Part shown: positions 27,976 through 36,984 of the stretch, one piece after another
How the letters are laid out: each line of letters begins with the position of its first letter
Position numbering within the stretch: position 1 is the first letter of the stretch
From: Flavobacterium ranwuense
Lineage (GTDB): Bacteria > Bacteroidota > Bacteroidia > Flavobacteriales > Flavobacteriaceae
NCBI RefSeq assembly: GCF_004349315.1
Contig: NZ_SMLH01000001.1
Coordinates: forward strand, 558,001 to 622,000
Length of the DNA stretch: 64,000 nucleotides
Direction: 5' to 3'
Program-made: the position numbers and the translations under genes
The notes under the pieces: generated by a model
Database searches by the model: none
Seen by the model: the letters and a program-made list of their open reading frames with translations, nothing else
Told to the model about the DNA's origin: nothing

Positions 27976-28013
27976 AAAGTCATAAGGTCAGTGTTTTAAG
28001 ACTTTATGACTTT
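27976..28013. repeat. Inverted repeat between the DUF59 and DUF2480 genes
   Basis: The 14-bp arms 27976-27989 and 28000-28013 differ at one position around a 10-base loop. There is no terminal T run, so it may shape mRNA processing rather than stop transcription. Confidence 0.55.
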
Positions 28014-28031
28014 CAACTTTATGACTAAATT

Positions 28032-28358
28032 TTAAAGCATTCCCAATTCTAATTTTGCTTCTTCGCTCATTAAATCTTTACTCCAAGGCGGATCAAAAGT
28101 AATTTCTACTTCAGCATCTTTTACATTATCTATCGATTTTACCTTTTCTTCTACTTCTCTTGGTAAACTTTCTGCAACTGGGCAGTTTGGGGATGTAAGT
28201 GTCATCAGGATTTTTACTTCGTAATCCGTATTGACCATCACGTCATAAATCAATCCTAATTCGTAAATATCTACAGGAATCTCCGGATCGTAAATAGTCT
28301 TTAATATTTTTACGATTGATTCTCCTAACTCGGCAGTGTCTATAATTGTTTCTTCCAT
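28032..28358 (-). CDS. DUF59/MIP18 family Fe-S assembly protein (SufT/PaaD-like)
   Basis: A 108-residue protein covering one MIP18 domain: VKILKTIYDPEIPVDIYELGLIYDV, then LTLTSPNCP with the conserved cysteine and VEITFDPPWSKDLMSEEA. The family helps deliver iron-sulfur clusters to target enzymes. It sits 5 bases downstream of sufE within the suf locus, the usual place in Bacteroidota. Length is normal for the single-domain form. Confidence 0.92.
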   Translation of the reverse strand: MEETIIDTAELGESIVKILKTIYDPEIPVDIYELGLIYDVMVNTDYEVKILMTLTSPNCPVAESLPREVEEKVKSIDNVKDAEVEITFDPPWSKDLMSEEAKLELGML

Positions 28359-28363
28359 TTTAT

Positions 28364-28783
28364 TTAGTTTTGCGTGTTGAATGCCAAAGCATACATTTTT
28401 ATATTTTTTATCATCGATACTAATCCATTGGCACGAGTTGGTGATAAATGTTCTTTTAAGCCTATTTTGTCAATAAAATCCATGTCGGCTTCCAGAATAT
28501 CTTTGGCGCTTTGATTTGAAAAAGTGCGGATTAATATAGCAATGATTCCTTTTGTCAAAATGGCATCACTATCGGCAGTGAAAACAATTTTGTCATCTTT
28601 TTTTTCTCCTTGCAACCACACTTTCGATTGACAGCCTTTGATCAGATTGTTTTCTGTTTTGAATTCTTCTTTGATTAAAGGAAGATTTTTTCCTAATTCG
28701 ATGATGTATTCATAACGCTCCATCCAGTCGTCAAACATAGAAAACTCATCAACGATTTCTTCTTGTATGTCTTTAATTTTCAT
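28364..28783 (-). CDS. sufE: Cysteine desulfuration protein SufE
   Basis: A 139-residue sulfur acceptor that takes persulfide from SufS and passes it to the SufBCD scaffold. The acceptor Cys51 in IKGCQSKVWL is at the same position as in E. coli SufE. The domain spans the whole protein. Its ATG overlaps the stop codon of the upstream gene by one base (TAATG), so translation is coupled to it. Confidence 0.95.
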   Translation of the reverse strand: MKIKDIQEEIVDEFSMFDDWMERYEYIIELGKNLPLIKEEFKTENNLIKGCQSKVWLQGEKKDDKIVFTADSDAILTKGIIAILIRTFSNQSAKDILEADMDFIDKIGLKEHLSPTRANGLVSMIKNIKMYALAFNTQN

Positions 28784-29217
28784 TATTCTTTTTTAGCAAA
28801 TGAATTTATTTTATTTACAAATTTCTTAATTTCTTTTGGTGGAAAACCATGGTCAAAACTAGTAGTTTCATAGGGTTTGTCTTTATAAGTAATTTTCAAA
28901 TGGGCTATCGCCGCACCGTCATGAAAACGTTTTTCGGTAGGCGCTTTAAGTTTGGACAAATTATCCAATTCCATAGTTTTAAAACAGTCTACCAGTTCTT
29001 TCCAGTCGGCATCCGATATTTTTGTCGGTACCGGTTTGTCATTTCCATCTCTATCTTTTGAAACAGTAACCATCTGATTCTTCACTGTTATTTTTTGATA
29101 AAAACCTCTGGTGTTGGCTTCATATTCAATTACAGCGTTGCTGATTTCTTGCGCTTTGGCGCTATTACAACCATTGCCTAGAAAAATGGTCAGGAACAAT
29201 AAAGACAATGTTTTCAT
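28783..29217 (-). CDS. Exported protein of unknown function in the suf locus
   Basis: A 144-residue protein with a signal peptide and an AKAQ cleavage site near residue 23; a Cys at about 17 could instead give a weak lipobox. The mature part (SNAVIEYEANTRGFYQKITVKNQ; AAIAHLKITYKDKPYETTSF) is beta-rich and resembles short exported proteins of Flavobacteria seen beside suf genes. It is placed between sufS and sufE with 11-base and minus 1-base spacing, so it is clearly in the operon although SUF chemistry is cytoplasmic. Function unknown. Confidence 0.75.
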   Translation of the reverse strand: MKTLSLLFLTIFLGNGCNSAKAQEISNAVIEYEANTRGFYQKITVKNQMVTVSKDRDGNDKPVPTKISDADWKELVDCFKTMELDNLSKLKAPTEKRFHDGAAIAHLKITYKDKPYETTSFDHGFPPKEIKKFVNKINSFAKKE

Positions 29218-29228
29218 GGGTTTATATT

Positions 29229-30443
29229 TTAGGATAACATTAATTTTGCTTTTTTTATAGCCTCAACCATAACGTCAATTTCTTCTTTGGTATTATAAAA
29301 AGCAAATGATGCTCGTATCGTTCCCGGAATACAAAAGAAATTCATGATTGGTTGCGCGCAATGATGGCCCGTTCTTACGGCTATTCCTAATTTGTCAATT
29401 ATCGTACCAATATCATAGGGATGAATTCCTTCAATATTAAACGAAATTACGGAAGTTTTTGCTGCGGATGTACCAAAAATCTTCAGACCTTCAATTTCCA
29501 GTAAGCGTTGCGTACCATACTCCAGTAATTCTTTTTCTTGTTGTTGAATGTTTTCAAAACCAACTCCATTCATATAATCAACTGCAGTTCCCAAAACAAT
29601 TCCACCGGCGATATTTGGGGTTCCAGCTTCAAATTTATGGGGCAAATCAGCATAAGTTGTTTTCTCGAAAGTCACTTCCTTAATCATTTCGCCCCCACCT
29701 TGATAGGGCGGTAGTTTATTCAACCACGCTTCTTTTCCATATAAAATTCCGGTTCCTGTTGGGCCGCACATTTTATGTCCTGAAAAAGCATAAAAATCAC
29801 AATCCAATTCCTGAACATCTGGTTTCAGATGTGGAACGGCTTGCGCTCCGTCGATTAAAATCGCCGCTCCAACTTCATGTGCTTTGTCAATCATGTATTT
29901 AATCGGATTGACAGTTCCAAGAGCATTCGAAATATGGTTTACGGTAACAATCTTAGTTTTATCCGAAAGCAATTTGTCGTATTCAGACATAATCAATTCA
30001 CCATCGGCATTCATCGGAATGACCTTCAGTGTCGCTCCGGTTTTCTCGCATAACATTTGCCAAGGCACAATATTGCTGTGGTGTTCCAATGCTGAAACTA
30101 AAACTTCATCCCCCGGTTTTAAAAGAGAGGCAAATCCATTGGTCACTAGATTAATTCCGTGTGTTGTTCCCGAAGTAAAAAGTACTTCGTGAGCGAATTT
30201 TGCATTGATATGATTTTGAATTTTACCACGGGAAGCTTCATAAGCGTCGGTTGCTAGCTGACTCAACGTATGAACGCCACGATGAATATTGGCATTAATT
30301 TCCTGATAATATTTTGAAATCGCATCAATCACAACTTGTGGTTTTTGCGAAGTAGCTCCATTGTCGAAATAAACCAATGGTTTTCCGTTTACTTTTTGGG
30401 AAAGGATTGGGAAATCGGCTCTAATTTTATTTATGTCTAACAT
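29229..30443 (-). CDS. sufS: Cysteine desulfurase SufS
   Basis: A 404-residue PLP enzyme (group II, type V aminotransferase fold) that removes sulfur from cysteine. The Schiff-base lysine is in SGHKMCGPTG near residue 227, the PLP-binding His in LEHHSN near 123, and the persulfide Cys362 is in RTGHHCAQP. The N-terminus KIRADFPIL and motif GATSQKP are typical of SufS. The gene starts the second half of the suf locus and has its own predicted promoter because a plus-strand gene separates it from sufD. Confidence 0.96.
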   Translation of the reverse strand: MLDINKIRADFPILSQKVNGKPLVYFDNGATSQKPQVVIDAISKYYQEINANIHRGVHTLSQLATDAYEASRGKIQNHINAKFAHEVLFTSGTTHGINLVTNGFASLLKPGDEVLVSALEHHSNIVPWQMLCEKTGATLKVIPMNADGELIMSEYDKLLSDKTKIVTVNHISNALGTVNPIKYMIDKAHEVGAAILIDGAQAVPHLKPDVQELDCDFYAFSGHKMCGPTGTGILYGKEAWLNKLPPYQGGGEMIKEVTFEKTTYADLPHKFEAGTPNIAGGIVLGTAVDYMNGVGFENIQQQEKELLEYGTQRLLEIEGLKIFGTSAAKTSVISFNIEGIHPYDIGTIIDKLGIAVRTGHHCAQPIMNFFCIPGTIRASFAFYNTKEEIDVMVEAIKKAKLMLS

Positions 30444-30557
30444 TTACCTGCTTGTTTTTATTGCTTTTTATTGGTCAGATGTAACGCCAATAATGACAAT
30501 CTTTTAAAATAATCAAAATTCTAATTTGCGTTTCTTTATTTAGAATTTTTCTAAATA

Positions 30558-30565
30558 CAAAAGTA
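30558..30565 (-). promoter_or_regulatory. -7 box (TACTTTTG) upstream of sufS
   Basis: A perfect TAnnTTTG match on the minus strand 114 bases before sufS; a TTG at 30591-30593 is 25 bases away, slightly long for the consensus. The rest of the 384-base gap 30444-30827 shows nothing else I can identify. Confidence 0.4.
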
Positions 30566-30827
30566 ATAAAAACTAAATTGTTTTAGCCATCAATTCACCA
30601 ATTTACTTCTGTTAATTTCGGTGTTTCATTACAATAGAATTCTTGAATTTGTGACTAAAAAATAATTATATTGCATTGTTTTACAATTAGCTACTATGAA
30701 ATGAGCATGCCGAAAACGTGATGCAAAAATTGATTAAGATATGCGAAACGAAGTTCAATGACACACAAAAAACAATATCAACGGTCATTAATTCCATATT
30801 CCGATAAAAAATAAATATTAACTTCGT

Positions 30828-32204
30828 ATGAAAAATCTCTTTAAGTTTGTTGGTTTTGCGTCTTTTATCGGAATCTTTTATTTTGGATTCACGACCTATC
30901 CAAAACTGGATTTAATATCCGGCTTTTCAGCCAAAAGTATCGCTTCGGGATATTTTATTGATAATCGTTCACAGGAAATGATCGAGAAAAGCGACAATGA
31001 TATTGACATGATTGATTTGGCCAAAAATAAAATAGAAGAAACAGCAAAGTTTGCCGTTGCTTCAGTTTATGGTTTGAAGGAACGAAAAGCAATTTACCGC
31101 GAAGGTTTGGGAGCCACTTTGATCAACGATGATTTTGATGTTACAAAACCGTATTTGGTTCCGAAAAGAACAAAATTGAACAGCAATTTGCCTTTTCCGT
31201 ATGGGAATAACGAATCCAAAGACACCGTTTTTGCAAATGTTGATTATACTAAATTGAATGCGGCTGTCGCCAATGCTTTTGATGCGAAAGGTGACTCGAG
31301 CCTAAAAGGCGAACAGGCGAAGCAAATCAAAAAAAGAACGCGTTCGATTTTAGTGATTTATAAAGACAAAATCATTGCCGAAAAGTACGATACCGGTTTT
31401 GATAAAAACAGTAAACTATTAGGGTGGTCCATGACTAAAAGTATTACTAGCACCATCTTTGGAATTTTGGAGAGACAAAGAAAATTTGATATAGAGGATC
31501 CTGCTCCAATTCCAGAATGGGCGAATGACAAACGCAAAATAATCACTACCAACGATTTATTGCATATGAATTCCGGTTTAGAATGGGTAGAAAATTACAA
31601 TACCATTTCTGATGCTACCAAAATGCTGTTTCAGGCCGAAGATATGACTCGGGTACAACTAGAGAAACCGGCGGAGTATAAACCCAATATGCGGTGGAAT
31701 TATTCTTCGGGAACTACTAATTTACTCTCTGGGATTTTGCGGAAGCAGTTCAAAACGCATCAGGAGTATTTAGATTTTTGGTATTCTGCTTTGATTGATA
31801 AAATTGGAATGAATTCTATGGTAATCGAAACGGATATGGCGGGGAATTACGTAGGTTCATCGTACGGTTGGGCTACAACACGCGATTGGTCAAAATTTGG
31901 TTTGTTGTATTTGCACAAAGGCAATTGGAACGGCGAACAAATTTTTAACGAAAGTTGGGAGAAATATACTGCAAATCCTACAAATAAGTCAGACAGAAGA
32001 TACGGTGCACATTTTTGGCTCAATGCCGGCGGACACTTTCCCGATGTTCCAAGAGACATGTATTATTGCAGCGGTTTTCAAGGACAAATGGTGGCGATTA
32101 TTCCGTCATTGGATTTAGTTATTGTAAGAATGGGTTTGAAAGAAGAATCTGAATTTGATTTTAATGGAATGTTGAGTGGGATTATTGGGAGTTTGAAGAA
32201 GTAA
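30828..32204 (+). CDS. Serine hydrolase of the class C beta-lactamase/penicillin-binding family
   Basis: A 458-residue protein with an N-terminal hydrophobic anchor or signal (residues 5-24) and a beta-lactamase-fold catalytic domain (about 165-455). The active-site serine is in SMTKSITS near residue 201 (SxxK), the tyrosine motif is YSSGTTN near 288, and the third motif region is HFWLNAGG near 400. Such proteins are often esterases or D-amino-acid peptidases rather than true beta-lactamases. It lies on the opposite strand inside the suf locus and splits it into two units. Confidence 0.88.
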   Translation: MKNLFKFVGFASFIGIFYFGFTTYPKLDLISGFSAKSIASGYFIDNRSQEMIEKSDNDIDMIDLAKNKIEETAKFAVASVYGLKERKAIYREGLGATLINDDFDVTKPYLVPKRTKLNSNLPFPYGNNESKDTVFANVDYTKLNAAVANAFDAKGDSSLKGEQAKQIKKRTRSILVIYKDKIIAEKYDTGFDKNSKLLGWSMTKSITSTIFGILERQRKFDIEDPAPIPEWANDKRKIITTNDLLHMNSGLEWVENYNTISDATKMLFQAEDMTRVQLEKPAEYKPNMRWNYSSGTTNLLSGILRKQFKTHQEYLDFWYSALIDKIGMNSMVIETDMAGNYVGSSYGWATTRDWSKFGLLYLHKGNWNGEQIFNESWEKYTANPTNKSDRRYGAHFWLNAGGHFPDVPRDMYYCSGFQGQMVAIIPSLDLVIVRMGLKEESEFDFNGMLSGIIGSLKK

Positions 32205-32215
32205 TGGTATTAAAA

Positions 32216-32248
32216 AACCCTTTCAGAGTTTTAAACTCTGAAAGGGTT
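32216..32248. terminator. Bidirectional terminator between the serine hydrolase and sufD
   Basis: A perfect inverted repeat (AACCCTTTCAGAG arms, about 16 bp each) between convergent genes. A closely similar hairpin is nested in the repeat at 15637-15670. Confidence 0.8.
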
Positions 32249-32272
32249 GCTATGAAACTTTTTAGTAATGAC

Positions 32273-33589
32273 TTACAAATCAAATCCCAATTTCACGCCT
32301 AATTTATTAGCGATAATAGTGGTAATTCGTTTTTTAAGTTCCGGTATTTTGATGTTTTCGATAACGGCATTCGAGAACGCATACATCAATAACGCTTTGG
32401 CTTCTTTTTTAGGAATTCCGCGTTGTTGCATGTAGAACATTGCCGTTTCGTCCAATTGTCCAACAGTACAACCGTGAGAACATTTTACGTCATCGGCAAA
32501 AATTTCCAATTGTGGTTTTGCATTTATTGTCGCTTTGTCGCTCAATAAAATGTTGTTGCTTTTTTGGAACGCATTCGTTTTTTGAGCGTCTTTCTCCACA
32601 TACACTTTTCCGTTGAAAACTCCTGTAGAGCGATCAGCATAGATTCCTTTATAATCTTGGAAACTTTCGCAATTTGGAGCCGAATGTTTTACCAAAGTAT
32701 AATGATCTACGTGTTGCTTTTCGCCAATAATCGTGATTCCGTTTAAGGTACTTGTCAATCGTTCCCCAAAGTGATAGAAATTCAAGTTGTTTCTCGTTAA
32801 GTTTCCTCCAAAAGAGAAGGTGTGAACAGAGACGTGACTTTCTTTTTGTTGAGAAACGTAGGTATTATCGATTAGATTCGCTTCAAGCGTATCGTTTTGA
32901 ATTTTGTAATAATCAACAATCGCGCGTTTTTGAGCAAAAATCTCGGTAACGGAATTCGTTAACACTGGATTTTCGTTTAAACTTTGATGACGTTCAATAA
33001 TTTGAACATGAGAATTCTCCCCAACAATCACCAAATTTCTTGGTTGAACCATAAGTGCCACTTCATTTCCTGTTGAGAAATACATAATCTCAATAGGCTT
33101 ATCAGCCACTTTGCTTTTTGGAATGTTGATATATGCTCCTTCGTTAGCAAAAGCCGTATTCAGTGAAGTCAAGCTTTCGTCTTTGCTGGCAATTTGATTA
33201 AAATACGTATCAATAATCATTTTGTATTTTGGTTTGGTCAATGCCGATGACATCAAGCAAACATCAATTCCTTCGTGTGTTGTTGACGATAAATGCGAAC
33301 TGAAAACGCCATCAATAAACACGACTTTATAGGTGTCTATTTCGTGTAAAAAGTATTTTTTTACGTGGTTGAATTCAACTGCATTTTCTTCCTTTGGAAA
33401 AACGGTAAAGTCATTTTTTAGGATGGCGTTTAGCGAAGTGTATTTCCAAGCTTCATCTTTTTTGGTTGGAAAACCTTTATCTTCAAAGTTTTTTATGGCG
33501 GCAGTTCTCACATCATGAAGTTCGGAGTGAACATCAATACGCTCTTCGAAAGCCATAAAAGACGATAGTAATTTTTCTTTCAATTCCAT
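32273..33589 (-). CDS. sufD: Fe-S cluster assembly protein SufD
   Basis: A 438-residue beta-helix protein of the SufBD family, partner of SufB and SufC in the SUF scaffold. It has an N-terminal helical part (FPTKKDEAWKYTSL), the central right-handed beta-helix and the C-terminal CSHGCTVGQLDETAMFYMQQRGIPKKEA block with the conserved histidine and cysteine used in cluster assembly. It is 72 bases downstream of sufC; the gap has tandem repeats. Confidence 0.95.
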   Translation of the reverse strand: MELKEKLLSSFMAFEERIDVHSELHDVRTAAIKNFEDKGFPTKKDEAWKYTSLNAILKNDFTVFPKEENAVEFNHVKKYFLHEIDTYKVVFIDGVFSSHLSSTTHEGIDVCLMSSALTKPKYKMIIDTYFNQIASKDESLTSLNTAFANEGAYINIPKSKVADKPIEIMYFSTGNEVALMVQPRNLVIVGENSHVQIIERHQSLNENPVLTNSVTEIFAQKRAIVDYYKIQNDTLEANLIDNTYVSQQKESHVSVHTFSFGGNLTRNNLNFYHFGERLTSTLNGITIIGEKQHVDHYTLVKHSAPNCESFQDYKGIYADRSTGVFNGKVYVEKDAQKTNAFQKSNNILLSDKATINAKPQLEIFADDVKCSHGCTVGQLDETAMFYMQQRGIPKKEAKALLMYAFSNAVIENIKIPELKKRITTIIANKLGVKLGFDL

Positions 33590-33595
33590 TTTTGG

Positions 33596-33656
33596 TAGTT
33601 ATAAGTTATGAGTTATAAGTTATGAGTTTTGCAAACTGCAAACTGTAACTGCAAAC
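33596..33656. repeat. Short tandem repeats between sufC and sufD
   Basis: Two copies of TTATAAGTTATGAG and three imperfect copies of GCAAACTG/TAACTGCAAACT fill the gap. No open frame or clear hairpin. Confidence 0.5.
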
Positions 33657-33661
33657 TAATT

Positions 33662-34414
33662 TTACGCTTCTTGTTCTTGTTTAATCCAGTCGTACCCTTT
33701 TTCTTCCAGTTCGTGCGCTAGTTCTTTCCCACCGGATTTTACAATTTTTCCGTTGTATAGTACGTGAACAAAATCAGGAACGATATAATCCAGTAATCTT
33801 TGGTAGTGCGTAATCACTACGATTGCATTTTTGTCGCTTTTTAGTTTGTTAACACCATTTGCAACGATACGCAAGGCATCAATATCAAGTCCAGAATCGG
33901 TTTCATCAAGAATAGCCAATTTTGGTTCTAACATTGCCATTTGGAAAATTTCGTTACGTTTTTTCTCTCCACCAGAAAAACCTTCGTTTAGAGAACGAGA
34001 CAAAAATTTTCTGTCAATTTCTAATAATTCTGATTTTTCACGAATCACTTTTAGCATATCTTTAGCCGGCATTTCTTCCAGACCGTTTGCTTTGCGTGTT
34101 TCGTTAATGGCTGTTCTCATGAAGTTCGTTACCGAAACTCCTGGAATTTCCACCGGATATTGGAACGATAAAAACACTCCTTTATGTGCTCTTTCTTCTG
34201 GCGCCAATTCAGAAAGGTCTTCTCCGTCTAAAGAGATTTCACCTTCGGTTACTTCATAGTTTTCGTTTCCTGCAATGATGGAAGCAAGGGTACTTTTTCC
34301 GGCACCGTTTGGTCCCATTATCGCGTGAATTTCTCCCGCTTTCACCTCAAGGTTAATCCCTTTTAATATTTCTTTATCCCCAATTGAGGCGTGTAAATTT
34401 TTTATACTTAACAT
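33662..34414 (-). CDS. sufC: Fe-S cluster assembly ATPase SufC
   Basis: A 250-residue ABC-type ATPase with Walker A GPNGAGKST near residues 35-43, Q-loop FLSFQYP, signature FSGGEKKRNE near 145 and Walker B LAILDETDSGLD, followed by the H-loop VITHYQRLL. The variant signature with KKRNE is specific to SufC. It drives conformational change of the SufBD scaffold. Confidence 0.97.
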   Translation of the reverse strand: MLSIKNLHASIGDKEILKGINLEVKAGEIHAIMGPNGAGKSTLASIIAGNENYEVTEGEISLDGEDLSELAPEERAHKGVFLSFQYPVEIPGVSVTNFMRTAINETRKANGLEEMPAKDMLKVIREKSELLEIDRKFLSRSLNEGFSGGEKKRNEIFQMAMLEPKLAILDETDSGLDIDALRIVANGVNKLKSDKNAIVVITHYQRLLDYIVPDFVHVLYNGKIVKSGGKELAHELEEKGYDWIKQEQEA

Positions 34415-34450
34415 TTGTTTCTTTAATTTTAAAAGGATTTAAATTCTCTT

Positions 34451-34939
34451 TTATTCTAAAATACTATTGATGCGTTCTTGGTCTTTTATTGTTTGATAGG
34501 ATAAATGCTTTTCTCCTAAATATTTTATTCCTAAATATTCCGCTGATAATCGAAAGGGTAAATAAAAATCATACTCTAATTGATCTTCATCAGAATTTGA
34601 AATTACAAACATATTTTTACCTCTTAATTTTCGACCTAATTCTTTTTCGATTCTGATTAAATCAGAAAAACGGTCAAAAAACACTTTCATTATTCCGCTC
34701 ATCGCATACCAGTAAACGGGTGTTGCAAAAACTAGCGTGTCATATTTTTCAATGATAGAAGTTATTAAAGGCAAAAAATCATCGGCTCTATTTTCACTTT
34801 CATAATCATAATAGGAAATAGAATAATCTCTTAAATCGATAACATCAGCATTTATTTGGTTGGAAATTTTATCAACTATTTTTGAAGTATTTCCATTGTT
34901 TCTGGAAGAACCGACAATAATAACTTTCGTGTTTCCCAT
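34451..34939 (-). CDS. NAD(P)H-dependent FMN reductase / flavodoxin-like protein inside the suf operon
   Basis: A 162-residue flavodoxin-fold protein. The FMN phosphate loop is GSSRNNGNTSKI at residues 9-20, and ATPVYWYAMSGIMKVFFDR near 80-98 is the usual NADPH-dependent FMN reductase motif. The start ATG at 34939 is chosen, 8 bases after the sufB stop; the longer frame overlaps sufB. It lies between sufB and sufC, all on one strand with tight spacing. SufBC2D complexes are known to bind reduced flavin, so it may supply reducing equivalents. That link is inferred from position. Confidence 0.85.
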   Translation of the reverse strand: MGNTKVIIVGSSRNNGNTSKIVDKISNQINADVIDLRDYSISYYDYESENRADDFLPLITSIIEKYDTLVFATPVYWYAMSGIMKVFFDRFSDLIRIEKELGRKLRGKNMFVISNSDEDQLEYDFYLPFRLSAEYLGIKYLGEKHLSYQTIKDQERINSILE

Positions 34940-34946
34940 ATTCAAA

Positions 34947-36395
34947 TTATCCAACACTTCCCTCAAGAGAAATTTCTAATAATTTTTGTGCTTCTACTGC
35001 GAATTCCATTGGTAATTTATTCAATACATCTTTGCTGAAACCGTTTACGATTAAAGCGATGGCTTTTTCGGTTGGAATTCCACGTTGGTTGCAATAGAAA
35101 ACTTGGTCTTCGCCAATTTTACTTGTCGTAGCCTCATGTTCTATTTTTGCCGATGGATTTTTACTTTCGATATAAGGGAAAGTGTGTGCGCCACAATTGT
35201 TTCCCATTAATAACGAGTCACATTGTGAAAAGTTTCTGGCGTTATCCGCTCTAGCGCTAATTTGCACCAAACCACGGTAACTGTTTTGTGATCTTCCTGC
35301 AGAAATTCCTTTAGAGATAATGGTCGATTTAGAGTTTTTTCCTAAATGGATCATTTTGGTTCCTGTATCGGCTTGTTGGAAATTATTGGTAACAGCAATC
35401 GAATAAAATTCACCTGTTGAATTATCTCCTTTTAAAATAACGGAAGGATATTTCCAAGTTATCGCTGAACCTGTTTCAACTTGAGTCCAAGAAATTTTTG
35501 CATTTTTCTCGCAGATACCTCTTTTGGTCACAAAATTGAAAACCCCACCTTTTCCTTCTTTGTTTCCAGGATACCAGTTTTGTACGGTTGAATATTTGAT
35601 TTCAGCATCGTCCAATGCAATTAATTCCACTACTGCAGCGTGCAATTGGTTTTCATCACGACTTGGAGCAGTACATCCTTCTAAGTAAGAAACATAACTA
35701 CCTTCGTCAGCAACTAATAATGTTCTCTCGAACTGTCCTGTTCCGGCTTGATTGATTCTGAAATAAGTCGAAAGTTCCATAGGGCAACGAACGCCTTTTG
35801 GAATATAACAGAAAGACCCATCAGAGAAAACTGCCGAATTCAGCGCCGCATAAAAGTTATCTTTTTGTGGTACAACCGTTCCTAAATATTTACGGACTAA
35901 TTCCGGATGTTCTTTGATGGCTTCAGAAATACTCATAAAAATGATTCCTTTTTCACCTAATGTTTTCTTGAATGTAGTCGCTACTGAAACCGAATCGACT
36001 ACGATATCCATAGCTACATTATTCATCATTTTTTGCTCATCGACAGAGATGCCCAACTTTTTATACATTTCTAAAAGTTCAGGGTCTACATCGTCCAATG
36101 TTTTATTAGGATCTACCGCTTTTGGGGCTGAATAATAGGAAATGGCCTGAAAATCAGGTTTGATATAATGCACATTTGCCCATTCTGGCTCTGTCATTTG
36201 CTCCCAAGCACGAAAAGCCTCAAGACGCCAATCAGTCATCCATTGAGGTTCTCCTTTTTTATGGGATATGGCACGAACTATATCTTCATTTAAACCAATA
36301 GGAAACGTTTCTGATTCTAATTCGGTATAAAATCCGTATTCGTATTCTTTATTTTCGAGTTCGATTTTTAAGTCGTCTTCTGTGTATTTTGACAT
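34947..36395 (-). CDS. sufB: Fe-S cluster assembly protein SufB
   Basis: A 482-residue scaffold protein of the SUF system. The start at 36395 ([10 protein letters not shown]) is preferred over 36416, because the upstream ATG lies inside a hairpin. Conserved blocks are [42 protein letters not shown] with the functional cysteine and the C-terminal [20 protein letters not shown]. It forms the central complex with SufC and SufD that builds iron-sulfur clusters. Confidence 0.97.
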   Translation of the reverse strand: MSKYTEDDLKIELENKEYEYGFYTELESETFPIGLNEDIVRAISHKKGEPQWMTDWRLEAFRAWEQMTEPEWANVHYIKPDFQAISYYSAPKAVDPNKTLDDVDPELLEMYKKLGISVDEQKMMNNVAMDIVVDSVSVATTFKKTLGEKGIIFMSISEAIKEHPELVRKYLGTVVPQKDNFYAALNSAVFSDGSFCYIPKGVRCPMELSTYFRINQAGTGQFERTLLVADEGSYVSYLEGCTAPSRDENQLHAAVVELIALDDAEIKYSTVQNWYPGNKEGKGGVFNFVTKRGICEKNAKISWTQVETGSAITWKYPSVILKGDNSTGEFYSIAVTNNFQQADTGTKMIHLGKNSKSTIISKGISAGRSQNSYRGLVQISARADNARNFSQCDSLLMGNNCGAHTFPYIESKNPSAKIEHEATTSKIGEDQVFYCNQRGIPTEKAIALIVNGFSKDVLNKLPMEFAVEAQKLLEISLEGSVG

Positions 36396-36409
36396 AATTT
36401 TATTTTTTA

Positions 36410-36467
36410 AAACCATTAAGAAATTAAGGTTTATTAAGGTTTAATTACCTTAATTTCTTAATGGTTT
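36410..36467. repeat. Perfect 21-bp inverted repeat between sufA and sufB
   Basis: Arms 36410-36430 and 36447-36467 are exact complements (beginning AAACCATTAAGAAATTAAGG) around a 16-base loop. It occupies most of the gap between two genes that should be co-transcribed, so it may act as attenuator, RNase stop or a mobile repeat. Confidence 0.75.
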
Positions 36468-36485
36468 AAATCTTTTTTAATTTGG

Positions 36486-36815
36486 TTATAGAGAAAATGA
36501 TTCTCCACAACCACAAGTTCTATTGGCATTTGGGTTATTGAAAACAAACCCTTTGCCATTAATTCCTCCTGAAAATTCTAATATTGTTCCGGCTAAGTAC
36601 AGAAAAGATTTCTTTTCTACAGCAATAGTAATATCGTTGTCTACAAAAATTTTATCGTCTTCGTTTTTTGTTTTATCAAATTTTAAATCATAAGACAATC
36701 CAGAACATCCGCCGCTTTTTACACCAACTCTTACGTAGTCGATTGCAGCATCAAAACCATCATCTTTCATTAAATCGATGATTTTTTTTCTTGCAGTGTC
36801 AGAAACTTTTATCAT
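36486..36815 (-). CDS. sufA: HesB/IscA-type iron-sulfur carrier SufA
   Basis: A 109-residue A-type carrier protein that passes clusters to targets. The three ligand cysteines are present: SGGCSGLSY near residue 37 and TCGCGESF near 102-104. It is the first gene of the suf operon in this orientation and has a predicted promoter. Some authors name it iscA; the operon context favours SufA. Confidence 0.92.
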   Translation of the reverse strand: MIKVSDTARKKIIDLMKDDGFDAAIDYVRVGVKSGGCSGLSYDLKFDKTKNEDDKIFVDNDITIAVEKKSFLYLAGTILEFSGGINGKGFVFNNPNANRTCGCGESFSL

Positions 36816-36845
36816 AGCTTATATTGATTTTGTCTAAATTAAGCA

Positions 36846-36853
36846 CAAAGATA
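36846..36853 (-). promoter_or_regulatory. -7 box (TATCTTTG) of the suf operon
   Basis: A perfect TAnnTTTG match on the minus strand 31 bases before sufA. The -33 TTG is not clear. Confidence 0.45.
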
Positions 36854-36950
36854 GTGTATAAAAAGCTTTTTCCATAATTGATGTGATTTTTATAACCAAT
36901 GCAAAAATAGAAAAAACCTATTTGAAACGGGTAAAAGCGTTTGAATTCCT

Positions 36951-36958
36951 TAACTTTG
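36951..36958 (+). promoter_or_regulatory. -7 box (TAACTTTG) of the MBL-fold gene
   Basis: A perfect TAnnTTTG match 26 bases before the start codon; a TTG at 36922-36924 is 26 bases upstream, a little far. Confidence 0.45.
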
Positions 36959-36984
36959 GTTCCTCTCAAAAAAAATAAAAAAAC

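Noticed and set aside
30828..32204. True beta-lactamase resistance gene
   Set aside because: The catalytic motifs fit the broad serine hydrolase family; nothing points to antibiotic hydrolysis.
33596..33656. Possible regulatory array between sufC and sufD
   Set aside because: Simple tandem AT repeats with no hairpin or promoter motif; kept only as a repeat.
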